Numbered from the stretch's first letter, positions 49,460 through 58,743 are shown. The stretch is DNA of 64,000 bases from Rubrivirga sp046845755 (GCF_046845755.1 NZ_CP177357.1:2108001-2172000); one strand, 5' to 3'. Numbers and translations are program-made. The notes: generated by a model not told the origin, from the sequence alone.

Positions 49460-50266
49460 ATGTCCGACACCATCGAAGTCGCCGCCCCCATCGAAGACCG
49501 CGTCGAGGCCGCCGAGAAGGGGCCCCGCCGCCGGCCCGGTGCCGAGGCCCCGACGATGACGCTGACCGTCAAGGTCCGCCGCTTCAACCCGGAGACCGAC
49601 GAGCGCTCGCGGTGGGACGAGTTCCAGGTCCCGGCCGAGAACATGGACCGGGCGCTCGACCTGCTCCACTACGTCAAGTGGCACCTCGACGGCACGCTCA
49701 CCTTCCGCAAGAGCTGCGCGCACGGGATCTGCGGGTCCGACGCGATGAAGATCAACGGCGAGAACCAGCTCGCGTGCTCGATCTTGGTGCAGGATCTGGG
49801 GCTCAAGGACGGCGACACCGTCACGTTCGAGCCGCTCCCGGCCGCGCCGGTCCTGAAGGACCTGGTGATCGACCAGTCGCGCTTTTTCGACAAGTACCGG
49901 GCCGTCATGCCCTGGCTCATCAACGACGAGTCGGTGCCGGTGACGGAGCGGATCCAGAGCCCCGAGCAGCACGCCGTCATCGAGGACGCCACCAAGTGCA
50001 TCATGTGCGGGGCCTGCACGCACTCGTGCCCGAGCACCTGGGCCGACCCGGCCTACCTCGGGCCCGCGGCCATGCTCAAGGCGTATCGCTACGTGTTCGA
50101 CAGCCGCGACACCGAGGCCGAGGAGCGGCTCAAGGTGGTGGATTCGAAGGACGGCCTGTGGAAGTGCTACACCATCTTCAACTGCGTCCAGGCCTGCCCC
50201 AAGGGCATCGACATCACGCGCTGGCTGTCCGCGCTCAAGCGCAAGGCCGTCACCACGCGGTACTAG
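49460..50266 (+). CDS. sdhB: Succinate dehydrogenase iron-sulfur subunit SdhB
   Basis: 268 residues. The [2Fe-2S] ligands are in SCAHGICGSDAMKINGENQL followed by AC; the ferredoxin-type ligands are in CIMCGACTHSCPSTW and in NCVQACPKGID, giving the 4Fe-4S and 3Fe-4S clusters that pass electrons from FAD to quinone. The first 30 residues (MSDTIEVAAPIEDRVEAAEK) are an unusual charged extension. The start at 49460 is the first ATG; Met33 (MTLTVKVRRFNPETDE) is an alternative. Last gene of sdhCDAB. The duplicated hairpin block begins 5 bp after its stop. Confidence 0.94.
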   Translation: MSDTIEVAAPIEDRVEAAEKGPRRRPGAEAPTMTLTVKVRRFNPETDERSRWDEFQVPAENMDRALDLLHYVKWHLDGTLTFRKSCAHGICGSDAMKINGENQLACSILVQDLGLKDGDTVTFEPLPAAPVLKDLVIDQSRFFDKYRAVMPWLINDESVPVTERIQSPEQHAVIEDATKCIMCGACTHSCPSTWADPAYLGPAAMLKAYRYVFDSRDTEAEERLKVVDSKDGLWKCYTIFNCVQACPKGIDITRWLSALKRKAVTTRY

Positions 50267-50271
50267 CCGGG

Positions 50272-50399
50272 GCGCACACGAACGCCGCCGCTCGGTCGTA
50301 TAGTGGCGTAGCACCGGCCCCGCCGGTGACTCTTCAGACAGGGACCTCCCTGCTTGCCGGCCCGTCCGATGCGAAAGCGTCGGGCGGGTTGTTTGTTTG
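50272..50399 (+). ncRNA. copied three-hairpin block, copy 1 (leader, attenuator or sRNA candidate)
   Basis: Three hairpins follow one another: H1 CACCGGC/GCCGGTG (50312-50328), H2 CAGGGA/TCCCTG (50339-50352) and H3, the terminator. Upstream is GTATAGTGGCGTAGC. The whole block is nearly identical to 58618-58743. It lies between the sdhB stop and T9SS gene 1. It matches no riboswitch class that I know. It could be an sRNA with its own promoter at TATAGT, a transcription attenuator, or a conserved 3' end. Confidence 0.45.
50361..50398 (+). terminator. intrinsic terminator (H3) of hairpin block, copy 1
   Basis: CCCGTCCGATGC, loop GAAA, GCGTCGGGCGGG, then TTGTTTGTTT. A 12-bp stem including two G-U pairs closed by a GNRA tetraloop. 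It ends 71 bp before the next start codon. Confidence 0.8.
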
Positions 50400-50468
50400 G
50401 GAAGGGTTTATGCCCTCCGTGCATCGGGAAGGGAGCCGTAGTGTGGACGTGGATTCCCACCGACGCCG

Positions 50469-53132
50469 ATGCGCCCGTTGCTCCTCCTCGCCGCCCTCTT
50501 GCTCCCGCTGGCGGCCTCGGCCCAGAAGCCGGCCGCCCCGCTCGCCGCCCAGGCCACGCCGGGCGACTGCGCCACCGGCGTCGCCGAGGCCGAGCTCGAT
50601 CTCGCGGGCGTGCGCGCCCGGCTGTACAACTTCGGCGGGCTCTTCTGGCGTGGGCAGGGCGCGCAGTACGAGGTCCCGCGCGGCTCGGGCACGATGGCCA
50701 TCTTCGCCGCCGGCCTGTGGGTCGGCGGGCTCGTCGACGGCGACCTCCGGTTCGCGGGCTCCACGTACGGACCGTGGGAGTACTGGCCCGGCCCGCTCGA
50801 CGCGGATGCCAAGACGACGCCGGAGACGTGTGCGGCCTACGACCGGATCTGGACCGTCGCCGGCGTCGACCTCGACGCGTATGAGGCGACCGGGGCCGCG
50901 ACGCGCGACCTCGCCGAGTGGCCGGTCGGTGTCGGCGCCCCGTACTTCGTGGACGTGAACGGCGACGGCGCGCAGGGTGACGACGAGCCGACCGTCTCGC
51001 TCGACCTCGGCGACCCCGGCTACGGCACGAAGACGCTCAACCTCGCGGCGGGCGAGCGGCCGGTCCTTTTCGGACGCCAGACGGCGTGGTGGGTGATGAA
51101 CGACGCGGGCGGCCCGCACGACTGGGGCGGGACGGACCCGCTCGGCATCGAAGTCCGCGTGACGGCCTGGGTGCGTGGCGGCGAGGACGAGCCGGCGCTG
51201 TACGAGTCGACGTTCTACCGCTACGAGATCATCAACCGCAGCGCGAGTGTCATCGAGGCGGGCTACGCCACAATGTGGGTGGACCCGGACCTCGGCAATT
51301 TCAACGACGACTACCAAGGCTCCAATCCGGAGCGCTCCCTGTACTACGTCTACAACGGGGACAGCGATGACGAGGGCGGTGGCGGGTACGGCACACCGCC
51401 CCCCGCGCTCGGCGTTGATATCCTGAGCGGGGGCTCCTCCTCGATGTATTTCACGAGCTCTGGAGTCACCAACGATCCCGGCAACGCGAGCGAGGCGTAC
51501 ACCTTCCAGCAGGCGCTGTGGAAGGACGGGACACCGCTGAAGGTCGGCGGAAATGGCTACATCACGAACGGGCCCGTCACCCGGTGGATGTTCAACGGCG
51601 ACCCGCCTGCGTTCTGGAGCGAGTACGACACGGATGGTCAGGGGACTGCGAGAACACCTGCTGACCGCCGCGGGATGATCACCGCCGAGATCCCGACGCT
51701 GGCGCCCGGCGAGCGCACCACGGTCAACCTCGCGATCCTCTTCGCCACGGGCACCGACCAGATCGACAGCGTCTACGAACTGTTCGAGGTATCGGACCTT
51801 GCGCAAGCGCTCTACGACGCGGGCGTCCTCACCGACCGCACGGCCGAGCCCCCAGCGCCGACCGCCGCGCCCGACCTGCTAGCGCCCGCCGACGGCGAAA
51901 CCGTCTCGGAGCCCGCCGCGACGTTCTCGTGGACCGCCGTCCCCGACGCGACCGAATACCGGCTCCAGATCGCCCCGACCGCCGCCTTCGACTCCCTGAT
52001 CATCGACCGCGACGTCACCGCGACCGAGGCCGAGATCGGCCCCGACGTGTTCGGCTACAACGACCTCACCCCCAAGTTCTGGCGCGTCCGCGCGGCCAAC
52101 CTCGGCGCCCTCGGCCCGGTCTCCGACTACCGCCAGTTCCGCTACATCCGCCGCGCGTTCTCGTCGTTCGAGGTCGTCGCCAACGCCAGCGGGCCGATCC
52201 CCCCGCACCCCGGCGCGGCCGCCTTCCAGGGCTTCCCGACGCCCGAAGACGAGAACCCCGTCGCCGGCGTGCAGCAGACGAACGGGACCCGGTGGCTGGT
52301 CGCCACCGGGAACTCGGGCGCCTACTCCGGCCCGTACGAGGAGTTCTTGGACCGCGTCCTGCGCAGCGACAACTCGACCCGCGCCTTCCCCTTCGACTAC
52401 GAAGCCCGGTTCACGGGCGCCAGCACGGCCTACCAGCGGTTCGGCGACGGCTCGCTCGTCGAGATCCCGTTCGAGATCTGGAACGTCGGCATCGGAACCC
52501 CCGACGATCCGTCCGATGACGTGCGCATGATCCCGGTCCTCCTCGACATCGACGGCAGCGGGACCTACAACCTCTCCGCATCGGACTCCCCAATCTCGTC
52601 CGCGGACGACGACCCGGTGACCGACTGGATCTACTGGTACGAGCCGACCGACACCACGCCCGGCGAGGCCGGCTACCAGGCGTGGCTGGTGACGGCCGCC
52701 AGCAATCCGGAGGCCCACGGGCCTGAGGTGCTGGCGCGGACGGTCTTCGTGGGGTGGAATCTGGGGTCGGCGCCGCCGTACGCCGCCGAGGTCCCCGAGC
52801 CCGGGACCGTCTTCCGGCTCGTCTCCAGCGACCTCTTCGGCGTGGCGTCTGAGGACGAGGCGCCCTCCCCCAGCGGGCTGGCGCTGGCGGTCGGCCCGAA
52901 CCCGGCGCGAGCTTTGGCAACCGTCCGCTATTCCGTTGCTGGCGCGAGCCCCGTGCGTCTCCGCGTGCTCGACGTGCTCGGCCGCGAGGTGGCGGTGCTC
53001 GCGAGCGGGCCGCGCCCGCCGGGCGACCATACGGCGACGTTCGACGCCAGCCGGCTCGCGGCGGGCCTCTACCTCGTCGTGCTCGACGCCGACGGCGTGC
53101 GCGTGGCCCGCACGCTCACCATCGCCCGCTGA
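50469..53132 (+). CDS. T9SS cargo paralogue 1: large secreted protein with FnIII-like and sorting domains
   Basis: 887 residues. Signal peptide MRPLLLLAALLLPLAASAQ. An N-terminal domain of unknown type follows (about 30-460) with near-invariant motifs: ARLYNFGGLFWRGQGAQYEV, STYGPWEYWPGPLD, AWWVMNDAGG, STFYRYEIINRS and DLGNFNDDYQGS. It holds an EF-hand-like loop (DVNGDGAQGDDE). A fibronectin-III-like module comes next (about 470-565, LLAPADGETVSEPAATFSWT). A second conserved domain is at about 570-780 (SGPIPPHPGAAAFQGFP, GDGSLVEIPFEIWNVGIGTP). The C-terminal T9SS type A sorting domain contains VGPNPARALATVRYSV, RVLDVLGREVAVLAS and ARTLTIAR. Secreted across the outer membrane; function unknown, perhaps an adhesive or surface-layer protein. 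First of five tandem copies. Confidence 0.85.
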   Translation: MRPLLLLAALLLPLAASAQKPAAPLAAQATPGDCATGVAEAELDLAGVRARLYNFGGLFWRGQGAQYEVPRGSGTMAIFAAGLWVGGLVDGDLRFAGSTYGPWEYWPGPLDADAKTTPETCAAYDRIWTVAGVDLDAYEATGAATRDLAEWPVGVGAPYFVDVNGDGAQGDDEPTVSLDLGDPGYGTKTLNLAAGERPVLFGRQTAWWVMNDAGGPHDWGGTDPLGIEVRVTAWVRGGEDEPALYESTFYRYEIINRSASVIEAGYATMWVDPDLGNFNDDYQGSNPERSLYYVYNGDSDDEGGGGYGTPPPALGVDILSGGSSSMYFTSSGVTNDPGNASEAYTFQQALWKDGTPLKVGGNGYITNGPVTRWMFNGDPPAFWSEYDTDGQGTARTPADRRGMITAEIPTLAPGERTTVNLAILFATGTDQIDSVYELFEVSDLAQALYDAGVLTDRTAEPPAPTAAPDLLAPADGETVSEPAATFSWTAVPDATEYRLQIAPTAAFDSLIIDRDVTATEAEIGPDVFGYNDLTPKFWRVRAANLGALGPVSDYRQFRYIRRAFSSFEVVANASGPIPPHPGAAAFQGFPTPEDENPVAGVQQTNGTRWLVATGNSGAYSGPYEEFLDRVLRSDNSTRAFPFDYEARFTGASTAYQRFGDGSLVEIPFEIWNVGIGTPDDPSDDVRMIPVLLDIDGSGTYNLSASDSPISSADDDPVTDWIYWYEPTDTTPGEAGYQAWLVTAASNPEAHGPEVLARTVFVGWNLGSAPPYAAEVPEPGTVFRLVSSDLFGVASEDEAPSPSGLALAVGPNPARALATVRYSVAGASPVRLRVLDVLGREVAVLASGPRPPGDHTATFDASRLAAGLYLVVLDADGVRVARTLTIAR

Positions 53133-53176
53133 CGCGGACCGGGTCCCCGCACGGCGATCACGCGGTGGGGACGCGT

Positions 53177-53225
53177 CAGAGATCCCGAAGTGACTGCCGC
53201 CGCCGCGAGGCCGCGGGTACCCTTG
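53177..53225 (+). promoter_or_regulatory. upstream element of T9SS paralogue 2
   Basis: CAGAGATCCCGAAGTGACTG (53177-53196) followed 19 bp after CC by TACCCTTG (53218-53225), 24 bp before the ATG. The same arrangement precedes paralogue 3, so it is probably a promoter with a -7 box of the TAnnTTTG type. Confidence 0.45.
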
Positions 53226-53249
53226 GAGCCCAGATTCCCCGTCTTGCGC

Positions 53250-55919
53250 ATGCGCTTGGTTCTCCTCGCCCTCGTGGCCCTTCTACTCACGACGTCGGCG
53301 GCCGCGCAGACGGCCGACTGCGAGATCGGCACGGCCGAGACCGACCTCGACCTCGGCGATGTCCGGGCGACCCTTTACAACATCGGCGGGCTGTTCTGGC
53401 GCGGCACCGGGGCCCAGTACGAGGTTCCGAAGGGCACCGGCCGCAACGCGGTCTTTGCCTCCGGGTTGTGGATCGGAGGGATCGACGCGGGCGGAGAGCT
53501 CCGGTTCGCGGGGTCGACGTACGGCCCGTGGGAGTTCTGGCCCGGCCCCCTCGCCGCCGACGCCAGCACCACCCCCGAGCAGTGCGCGGCCTTCGACCGC
53601 ATCTGGACCCTCTCCACCGACGACCTCGACACGTACGCGGCGACGGGCACGGCGTCGGCCGACCTCGCCGAGTGGCCGGTGGGCGCCGGCGCCCCCTTTT
53701 ACACCGACGCCAACGGCAACGGCACGCAGGGCCCGACCGAGCCGACCGTCTCGCTCGACCTCGGCGACCCCGGCTACGGCTCGAAAACGCTCGACCTCGG
53801 CGCGGGCGAGCGGCCGGTCATTTTCGGACGCCAGACGGCGTGGTGGGTGATGAACGACATGGGCGGCGCCCACGAGTGGGGCCGGACCGAACCGCTCGGC
53901 ATCGAGGTCCGCGCGACGGCCTGGACGACGGGCTACGGCATCCAGCCGCTCGCCCGGTCCACCTTCTACCGCTACGAGATCATCAAGCGCGCCCCCGGCC
54001 GCCTGGACGACACCCGCGTCGGCATCTTTTCGGACGTGGACATGGGCAACCGGTCCGACGACCACGTCCACTCCGACTCGACGCGCGGCCTGCTCATGTT
54101 CTACAACGCCGACGAGGCCGACGAGGGACCCGAAGGCTACGGGTCGCCGCCGCCGGCCATCGCCATCGACCTGCTGAGCGGGGCGGGCACAGCGGCCTAC
54201 TTCACGAACGGCGGCGCCGTCACCTCCGACCCGAGCGATGCCCAAGAGGCGATGGACTACATGCGGGCGGTGTGGAAGGACGGGACGCCGCTCACGGCCT
54301 TCGGCGACGGGTACCAGCGCGGCGGCGAGCGGACGGGGTGGGCGTTCCCCGGCGACCCCGTGACCGGCCAGTTCTGGTCCATGGAGAACGCCGACGGGCA
54401 AGGCACCCCCCTCACTCCCGCCGACCGCAAGAGCGCCATCGCCGCGGCGCCGGTCCCGTTCGATCAGGGCGACCGGATCGTGCTCGACGTGGGGATCCTC
54501 TTCGGGCGCGGCACGGACCGGCTGGCGAGTGTCACGGCCGTCCGCGAGCGGTCGGACCTCGCGCAGGCGGCGTACGCCTCCGGCGAGCTGTTCGCGCTCT
54601 CCGGCCCCGGCACGCCCACGCCCCCGCCGCCCTCCCCCACCCCCCTCGCCCCGGCCGACGGCGTGGTCTTCGAAGGCGCCCCGGTCACGTTCTCGTGGAC
54701 GGCCGTCGCGGGCACGGCCGCCTACCACCTCCAGATCGACACCTCGCGCACCTTTTTCGGGGCCACGGTCTGGACCACGACGGCGACCGAGATCGCCCTT
54801 CCCCGGACCGCCTTCCTCAACAACTCCGTGGCGAGGGTCTACTGGCGAGTCATCGCCATCGACCCGGTCGGGGAGCCGAGCCTGCCGTCGGAGGTGCGGT
54901 CGCTGCGGAACGTGTACTTCGTCCCGACGCCCGCGTCGTTCCAGGTCGTCGCGAATGCGGCGGGCCCGGTCGATCCCCCCCAACCCGCTGCCGCCGCGTT
55001 CCAGGGCTTCCCGACGATGCCCCAGGGAGCGAACCCGGCCGGCATCCAGCAGGCCAACGGCACGCGCTGGCTCGTCGCGACGGTCGCCGACGGCTTCGAC
55101 GGGACGTTCGCCTCGTTCCTCGAGGTCGCGTTGCCCGGTGAGAACCGCGAGCGGTTCGGGACGACCGACTTCGAGGTCCGGTTCACCGGCCCGAGCGTCG
55201 CCGTCCGCGCCGCCGATGGGCTCGTCGTCGAGGTCCCGTTCGAGCTGTGGGCGACGGGCGAGGGCACCCCCGACGACCCCGCCGACGACGTCCGCATGAT
55301 CCCCGTCCTCCACGACCTCGACGGCGACGGCGCGTTCGGCCTCTCGACGCCGGACTCGCCCGCGTCCTCGGGCGACGACGACCCCGCGACCGACGGCGTG
55401 ACGTGGGCGTTCCCGCTCGACACGAGCCCCGGCGAGGCCGGCTACGCCGCCTGGGCCGCCGACGCCGCCACGGCCCCTGACGCCCGGGGCGGGGCCGTCT
55501 TCGAGCGGATGGCCTTCGTCGGGTGGAACCTCGGCCGCGAGCCCCCCTACCCCGCCGAGCGGCCCGAGGACGGCACGGTCGTTCGCATCGTTGCGGATGA
55601 GCCCAACCTCGAGATCCCTCCGGACCCGGTGCCGCCGCCGCCGCCGCTCCCGCCGGTGTACGCCTTCGCCCTCGACGTCCAGCCGAACCCGATCGGCACG
55701 AGCGCCGAGGTGCGGGTCCAGCTCTCCGAGGCCGGGGCGGTCCGGCTCCGACTCGTGGACGCGCTCGGCCGCGAGGTGGCGGTGCTCGCGACGGGCGACC
55801 GCGAGGCCGGCCCGTTCGCCGTCCGCCTCGACGCCGCCGCGCTCGCGGGAGGCGTGTACGTGGTGGTCCTCGACGTCGACGGCCGGCGCCTCGCCCGGAC
55901 GGTCACCGTGACCCGCTGA
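53250..55919 (+). CDS. T9SS cargo paralogue 2
   Basis: 889 residues from ATG 53250, which starts the signal peptide MRLVLLALVALLLTTSAAAQ; a longer in-frame start 60 bp upstream is rejected. The same architecture as paralogue 1 is present but with more sequence divergence, closer to paralogue 3: NIGGLFWRGTGAQYEVPKGT, STYGPWEFWPGPLA, AWWVMNDMGGAHEWG, an EF-hand-like DANGNGTQGPTE, a FnIII-like module (LAPADGVVFEGAPVTFSWTA) with a Pro-rich stretch in front of it (TPTPPPPSPTP), and a sorting domain (VQPNPIGTSAEVRVQL, ARTVTVTR). It has a second DLDGDGAF loop. Unlike paralogue 1 the segment after the EF-hand reads RSDDHVHSDSTRGLLMFYNA. Not preceded by the hairpin block. Confidence 0.84.
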   Translation: MRLVLLALVALLLTTSAAAQTADCEIGTAETDLDLGDVRATLYNIGGLFWRGTGAQYEVPKGTGRNAVFASGLWIGGIDAGGELRFAGSTYGPWEFWPGPLAADASTTPEQCAAFDRIWTLSTDDLDTYAATGTASADLAEWPVGAGAPFYTDANGNGTQGPTEPTVSLDLGDPGYGSKTLDLGAGERPVIFGRQTAWWVMNDMGGAHEWGRTEPLGIEVRATAWTTGYGIQPLARSTFYRYEIIKRAPGRLDDTRVGIFSDVDMGNRSDDHVHSDSTRGLLMFYNADEADEGPEGYGSPPPAIAIDLLSGAGTAAYFTNGGAVTSDPSDAQEAMDYMRAVWKDGTPLTAFGDGYQRGGERTGWAFPGDPVTGQFWSMENADGQGTPLTPADRKSAIAAAPVPFDQGDRIVLDVGILFGRGTDRLASVTAVRERSDLAQAAYASGELFALSGPGTPTPPPPSPTPLAPADGVVFEGAPVTFSWTAVAGTAAYHLQIDTSRTFFGATVWTTTATEIALPRTAFLNNSVARVYWRVIAIDPVGEPSLPSEVRSLRNVYFVPTPASFQVVANAAGPVDPPQPAAAAFQGFPTMPQGANPAGIQQANGTRWLVATVADGFDGTFASFLEVALPGENRERFGTTDFEVRFTGPSVAVRAADGLVVEVPFELWATGEGTPDDPADDVRMIPVLHDLDGDGAFGLSTPDSPASSGDDDPATDGVTWAFPLDTSPGEAGYAAWAADAATAPDARGGAVFERMAFVGWNLGREPPYPAERPEDGTVVRIVADEPNLEIPPDPVPPPPPLPPVYAFALDVQPNPIGTSAEVRVQLSEAGAVRLRLVDALGREVAVLATGDREAGPFAVRLDAAALAGGVYVVVLDVDGRRLARTVTVTR

Positions 55920-55960
55920 CCGGCCGGGCGAGGCGCCCTGGTCCGGGCCGATCTTCGCTG

Positions 55961-56010
55961 CAGAGACATCGAAGTGACTGCCAGACGCCAGAGCAGAACG
56001 GGTAGTCTTG
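55961..56010 (+). promoter_or_regulatory. upstream element of T9SS paralogue 3
   Basis: CAGAGACATCGAAGTGACTG (55961-55980), then CC, 20 bp, and TAGTCTTG (56003-56010), 25 bp before the ATG. It matches the paralogue 2 element at 19 of the first 22 bases. Confidence 0.45.
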
Positions 56011-56035
56011 CAGCCCCCGATCCCACCACTCGCGC

Positions 56036-58618
56036 ATGCGCTTGTTTCTCTTCGCCGTGGCGGCACTCGCCCTCGCCCCCACCCCGGCCGCGCAGTCGGC
56101 CGACTGCGCCCTCGGCGAGGCCGAGGCGTTCCTCGACGAGGGCGACGTCCGGGCCGCCCTCTACAACCTTGGCGGGCTCTTTTGGCGGGGGTCCCAGGCA
56201 CAGTACGAGGTCCCGAAGTACTCCGGGCTCGTCCCCCTCTTCAACGCCTCGCTGTGGGTGGGCGGCCGGGCCGACGGCGCGCTCCGGTTCGCCGGGTCGA
56301 CGTACGGCCCGTGGGAGTTCTGGCCCGGACCGCTCGACGCCACCGGCCAGACGACGGCGGCGACCTGCGCCGAGGCCGACCGCATCTGGGTCGTCTCCTC
56401 GACCGACCTGGCGGCCTACGACGCCTCGGGCACGGCCTCGGCCGACCTCGCCGAGTGGCCCGTCGGGCTCGGCGCCCCGTTCTACGCCGACACCAACGGC
56501 AACGGCGCGCAGGACGCCGGCGAGCCGACCGTCTCGCTCGACCCTGGCGACCCGGGCTACGGCACGAAGGCGCTCGACCTCGGCGCCGGCGAGCGGCCTG
56601 TCGTGTTCGGGGCCCAGTCCGCGTGGTGGGTGATGAACGACGCCGGCGGCGCCCACGAGTGGTCAGGCGCCCCGCCGCTCGGCATCGAGGTCCGCGTCAC
56701 CGCCTGGACCGTCGGGGCCGACCCTGCCGAGCTCGCCCAGTCCACGTTCTACCGCTACGAGATCGTCAACCGCTCCACCGACGTGCTCGACGACGTCTAC
56801 GCCGGGCTCTACATCGACGCCGACCTCGGCAACTTCAACGACGACTACCAGCACGCCGACTCGACGCGCGGGATGCACGTGTTCTACAACGGCGACAACG
56901 ACGACGAGGGCGGCGGGGGCTACGGGACGCCGCCGCCGGCCGTCGGGATCGACGTGCTCAGCGGCGCCTCCAGCGCGCTCCACACGCTGAAGAGCTCGGG
57001 CTTCCCGGCGAACGGCCCGCGGGACGGGGACCAAGCGTACGCGCGGCTGCGCGGCCTGCTCAACGACGGGACGCCCATGCACGTCGGCGGCTTCGGCCTC
57101 GAGACCTCGGGCCCGACGACGGTGTGGTCCTACCCCGGGGACCCGCTCACGGGCGCGTTCTGGAGCAACGAGAATGTCGACGGCGCGGGGACGCCGGCCG
57201 TCCCATCCGACAAGCGCGGGACCGTCGCGGCCGGCCCCTCCCGGCTGGCCCCCGGCGAGCGGATGACGGTCGACGTCGCCATCGTGTTCGGGACGGGCAC
57301 CGACCGGCTCTCGAGCATCTCCGCCGTCCGCGCCCGCTCGGACCGCGCGCAAGGGCTCTACGACGCCGGCGCGCTCACCGGCACGGCCCCGCCCCCGCCG
57401 CGCCCCGCCGCCCCCGTGCCCACGAGCCCCGACGACGGCGCCACGACGGACGGCGGCGACGTCCGGTTCACGTGGACCCCCGTGCCCGGCGCCACCTACT
57501 ACCTGTTCGAGTTGCTGTCCTCGTCCGACGCGGCCGAGCCCGTGTTCGAGCAGGTGGTGTCGGCCGCCGCGATCGACGTCGACCGGTACGCGGTCCCCCT
57601 CAACCAGCGGGACCCGCTGGCGTGGCGCGTCCGGGCGGTCGTCAACGGCGTCGAGAGCCTGCCGTCGGAGCCGCGTCTGGTGACGGTCTTCGTGCCCGGC
57701 TTCAACCGGTTCTCCGTCGTGGCCAACGCCACGGGGCGTCTCGATCAGCCTGCCCCGGTGACCCGGCCCTTCGCCCGCTTCCCTGCGCTCCCCGAGGCCG
57801 GCCCGATCGCCACCCAGCAGGCCAGCGGCTACGTGTGGTACCTCGCCGCCGAGGGCGCCTCCTCCTACGCGGAGTTCCTGGCGGCCGTGCTCCCGGGCAC
57901 GAACGCCGAGCGCGCGTTCCCGCACGACTTCGAGATCCGTTTTTCCCCGGGCAACCTCGGGGCCCTCGACGGCCGCCAGATCACGGTTCCGTTCGAGCTC
58001 TGGGACATCGGCGTCGGCACGCCCGACGACCCGGCCGACGACGTCCGGATGATCCCGGTCGTCCACGACACCGACGGCGACGACCGGTTCTCCTTCCACG
58101 AGGACCCGGCGTTCTACCTCTGGACGACCGACGCCATCTCGTGGCACCGCCCGCTCGACGCGGCGCCCGGCCAGCGCGGCTACCGCGCCTGGGCCGAGGG
58201 CGTCCCGACGGCCTACGGCCCCGAGGTCCTCGCCCAGACCACCTTCCGGCGCGAGCGCACCGACGGCGGAGGGCCGGCGGCCCCCGAGGCCGGCACCGTG
58301 GTGCGGATCGAGTCGAGCTCGCAGGCGATGCCGCTCGCGACGGACGCGGCGCCGGCCCCGCTGCTGCTCGGCGACGTTCGCCCCAACCCCGTCACGCTCC
58401 GTGGGACGCTCGGGTTCGCGCTCGCCGAGCCCGCCCGCGTCCGGCTCTGGGTCGTCGACGTGCTGGGCCGCACGGTGCTCGGGCTCGTCGATGGCGACCG
58501 CGCGGCGGGCGAGCACCGCGTCGGGCTCGACGCGTCGGCGCTGGCGTCGGGCGTTTACGTCCTCGTGCTCGACGCCGACGGCGAGCGGCTCGCCCGGGCG
58601 TTCACCGTCACCCGCTAG
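56036..58618 (+). CDS. T9SS cargo paralogue 3
   Basis: 860 residues. Signal peptide MRLFLFAVAALALAPTPAAQ. Same domain order as its neighbours: NLGGLFWRGSQAQYEVPKYS, STYGPWEFWPGPLD, an EF-hand-like DTNGNGAQDAGE, AWWVMNDAGGAHEWSG, DLGNFNDDYQHADSTRGMHV, a FnIII-like module (SPDDGATTDGGDVRFTWTPV), a second calcium-type loop DTDGDDRFSFHE and a sorting domain (VRPNPVTLRGTLGFAL, VDVLGRTVLGLVDG, ARAFTVTR). It is the shortest and most divergent copy, lacking several residues in the middle domain. The hairpin block begins right at its stop codon. Confidence 0.84.
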   Translation: MRLFLFAVAALALAPTPAAQSADCALGEAEAFLDEGDVRAALYNLGGLFWRGSQAQYEVPKYSGLVPLFNASLWVGGRADGALRFAGSTYGPWEFWPGPLDATGQTTAATCAEADRIWVVSSTDLAAYDASGTASADLAEWPVGLGAPFYADTNGNGAQDAGEPTVSLDPGDPGYGTKALDLGAGERPVVFGAQSAWWVMNDAGGAHEWSGAPPLGIEVRVTAWTVGADPAELAQSTFYRYEIVNRSTDVLDDVYAGLYIDADLGNFNDDYQHADSTRGMHVFYNGDNDDEGGGGYGTPPPAVGIDVLSGASSALHTLKSSGFPANGPRDGDQAYARLRGLLNDGTPMHVGGFGLETSGPTTVWSYPGDPLTGAFWSNENVDGAGTPAVPSDKRGTVAAGPSRLAPGERMTVDVAIVFGTGTDRLSSISAVRARSDRAQGLYDAGALTGTAPPPPRPAAPVPTSPDDGATTDGGDVRFTWTPVPGATYYLFELLSSSDAAEPVFEQVVSAAAIDVDRYAVPLNQRDPLAWRVRAVVNGVESLPSEPRLVTVFVPGFNRFSVVANATGRLDQPAPVTRPFARFPALPEAGPIATQQASGYVWYLAAEGASSYAEFLAAVLPGTNAERAFPHDFEIRFSPGNLGALDGRQITVPFELWDIGVGTPDDPADDVRMIPVVHDTDGDDRFSFHEDPAFYLWTTDAISWHRPLDAAPGQRGYRAWAEGVPTAYGPEVLAQTTFRRERTDGGGPAAPEAGTVVRIESSSQAMPLATDAAPAPLLLGDVRPNPVTLRGTLGFALAEPARVRLWVVDVLGRTVLGLVDGDRAAGEHRVGLDASALASGVYVLVLDADGERLARAFTVTR

Positions 58619-58743
58619 CGCACACGAACGCCGCCGCTGGTTCGTATAGTGGCGTAGCACCGGCCCCGCCGGTGACTCTTCAGACAGGGACCTCCCTGCT
58701 TGCCGGCCCGCCCGATGCGAAAGCGTCGGGCGGGTTGTTTTTT
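58618..58743 (+). ncRNA. copied three-hairpin block, copy 2
   Basis: Almost identical to 50272-50399: H1 at 58658-58674, H2 CAGGGA/TCCCTG at 58685-58698, H3 terminator at 58707-58734. It starts exactly at the stop codon of paralogue 3, as copy 1 starts just after sdhB. Differences from copy 1 in the H3 stem (CCCGCCCGATGC here, CCCGTCCGATGC there) preserve base pairing, as expected for a selected RNA structure. Confidence 0.45.
58707..58743 (+). terminator. intrinsic terminator (H3) of hairpin block, copy 2
   Basis: CCCGCCCGATGC, loop GAAA, GCGTCGGGCGGG, then TTGTTTTTT (58735-58743). Twelve base pairs with one G-U pair, a GNRA loop and a good T-run. Confidence 0.85.

Noticed and set aside
50272..50399. 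Assignment of the hairpin block to a known riboswitch class
   Set aside because: I compared it by memory with SAM, cobalamin, TPP, c-di-GMP, glycine, ZTP and fluoride motifs and saw no matching core; left as an unnamed element.
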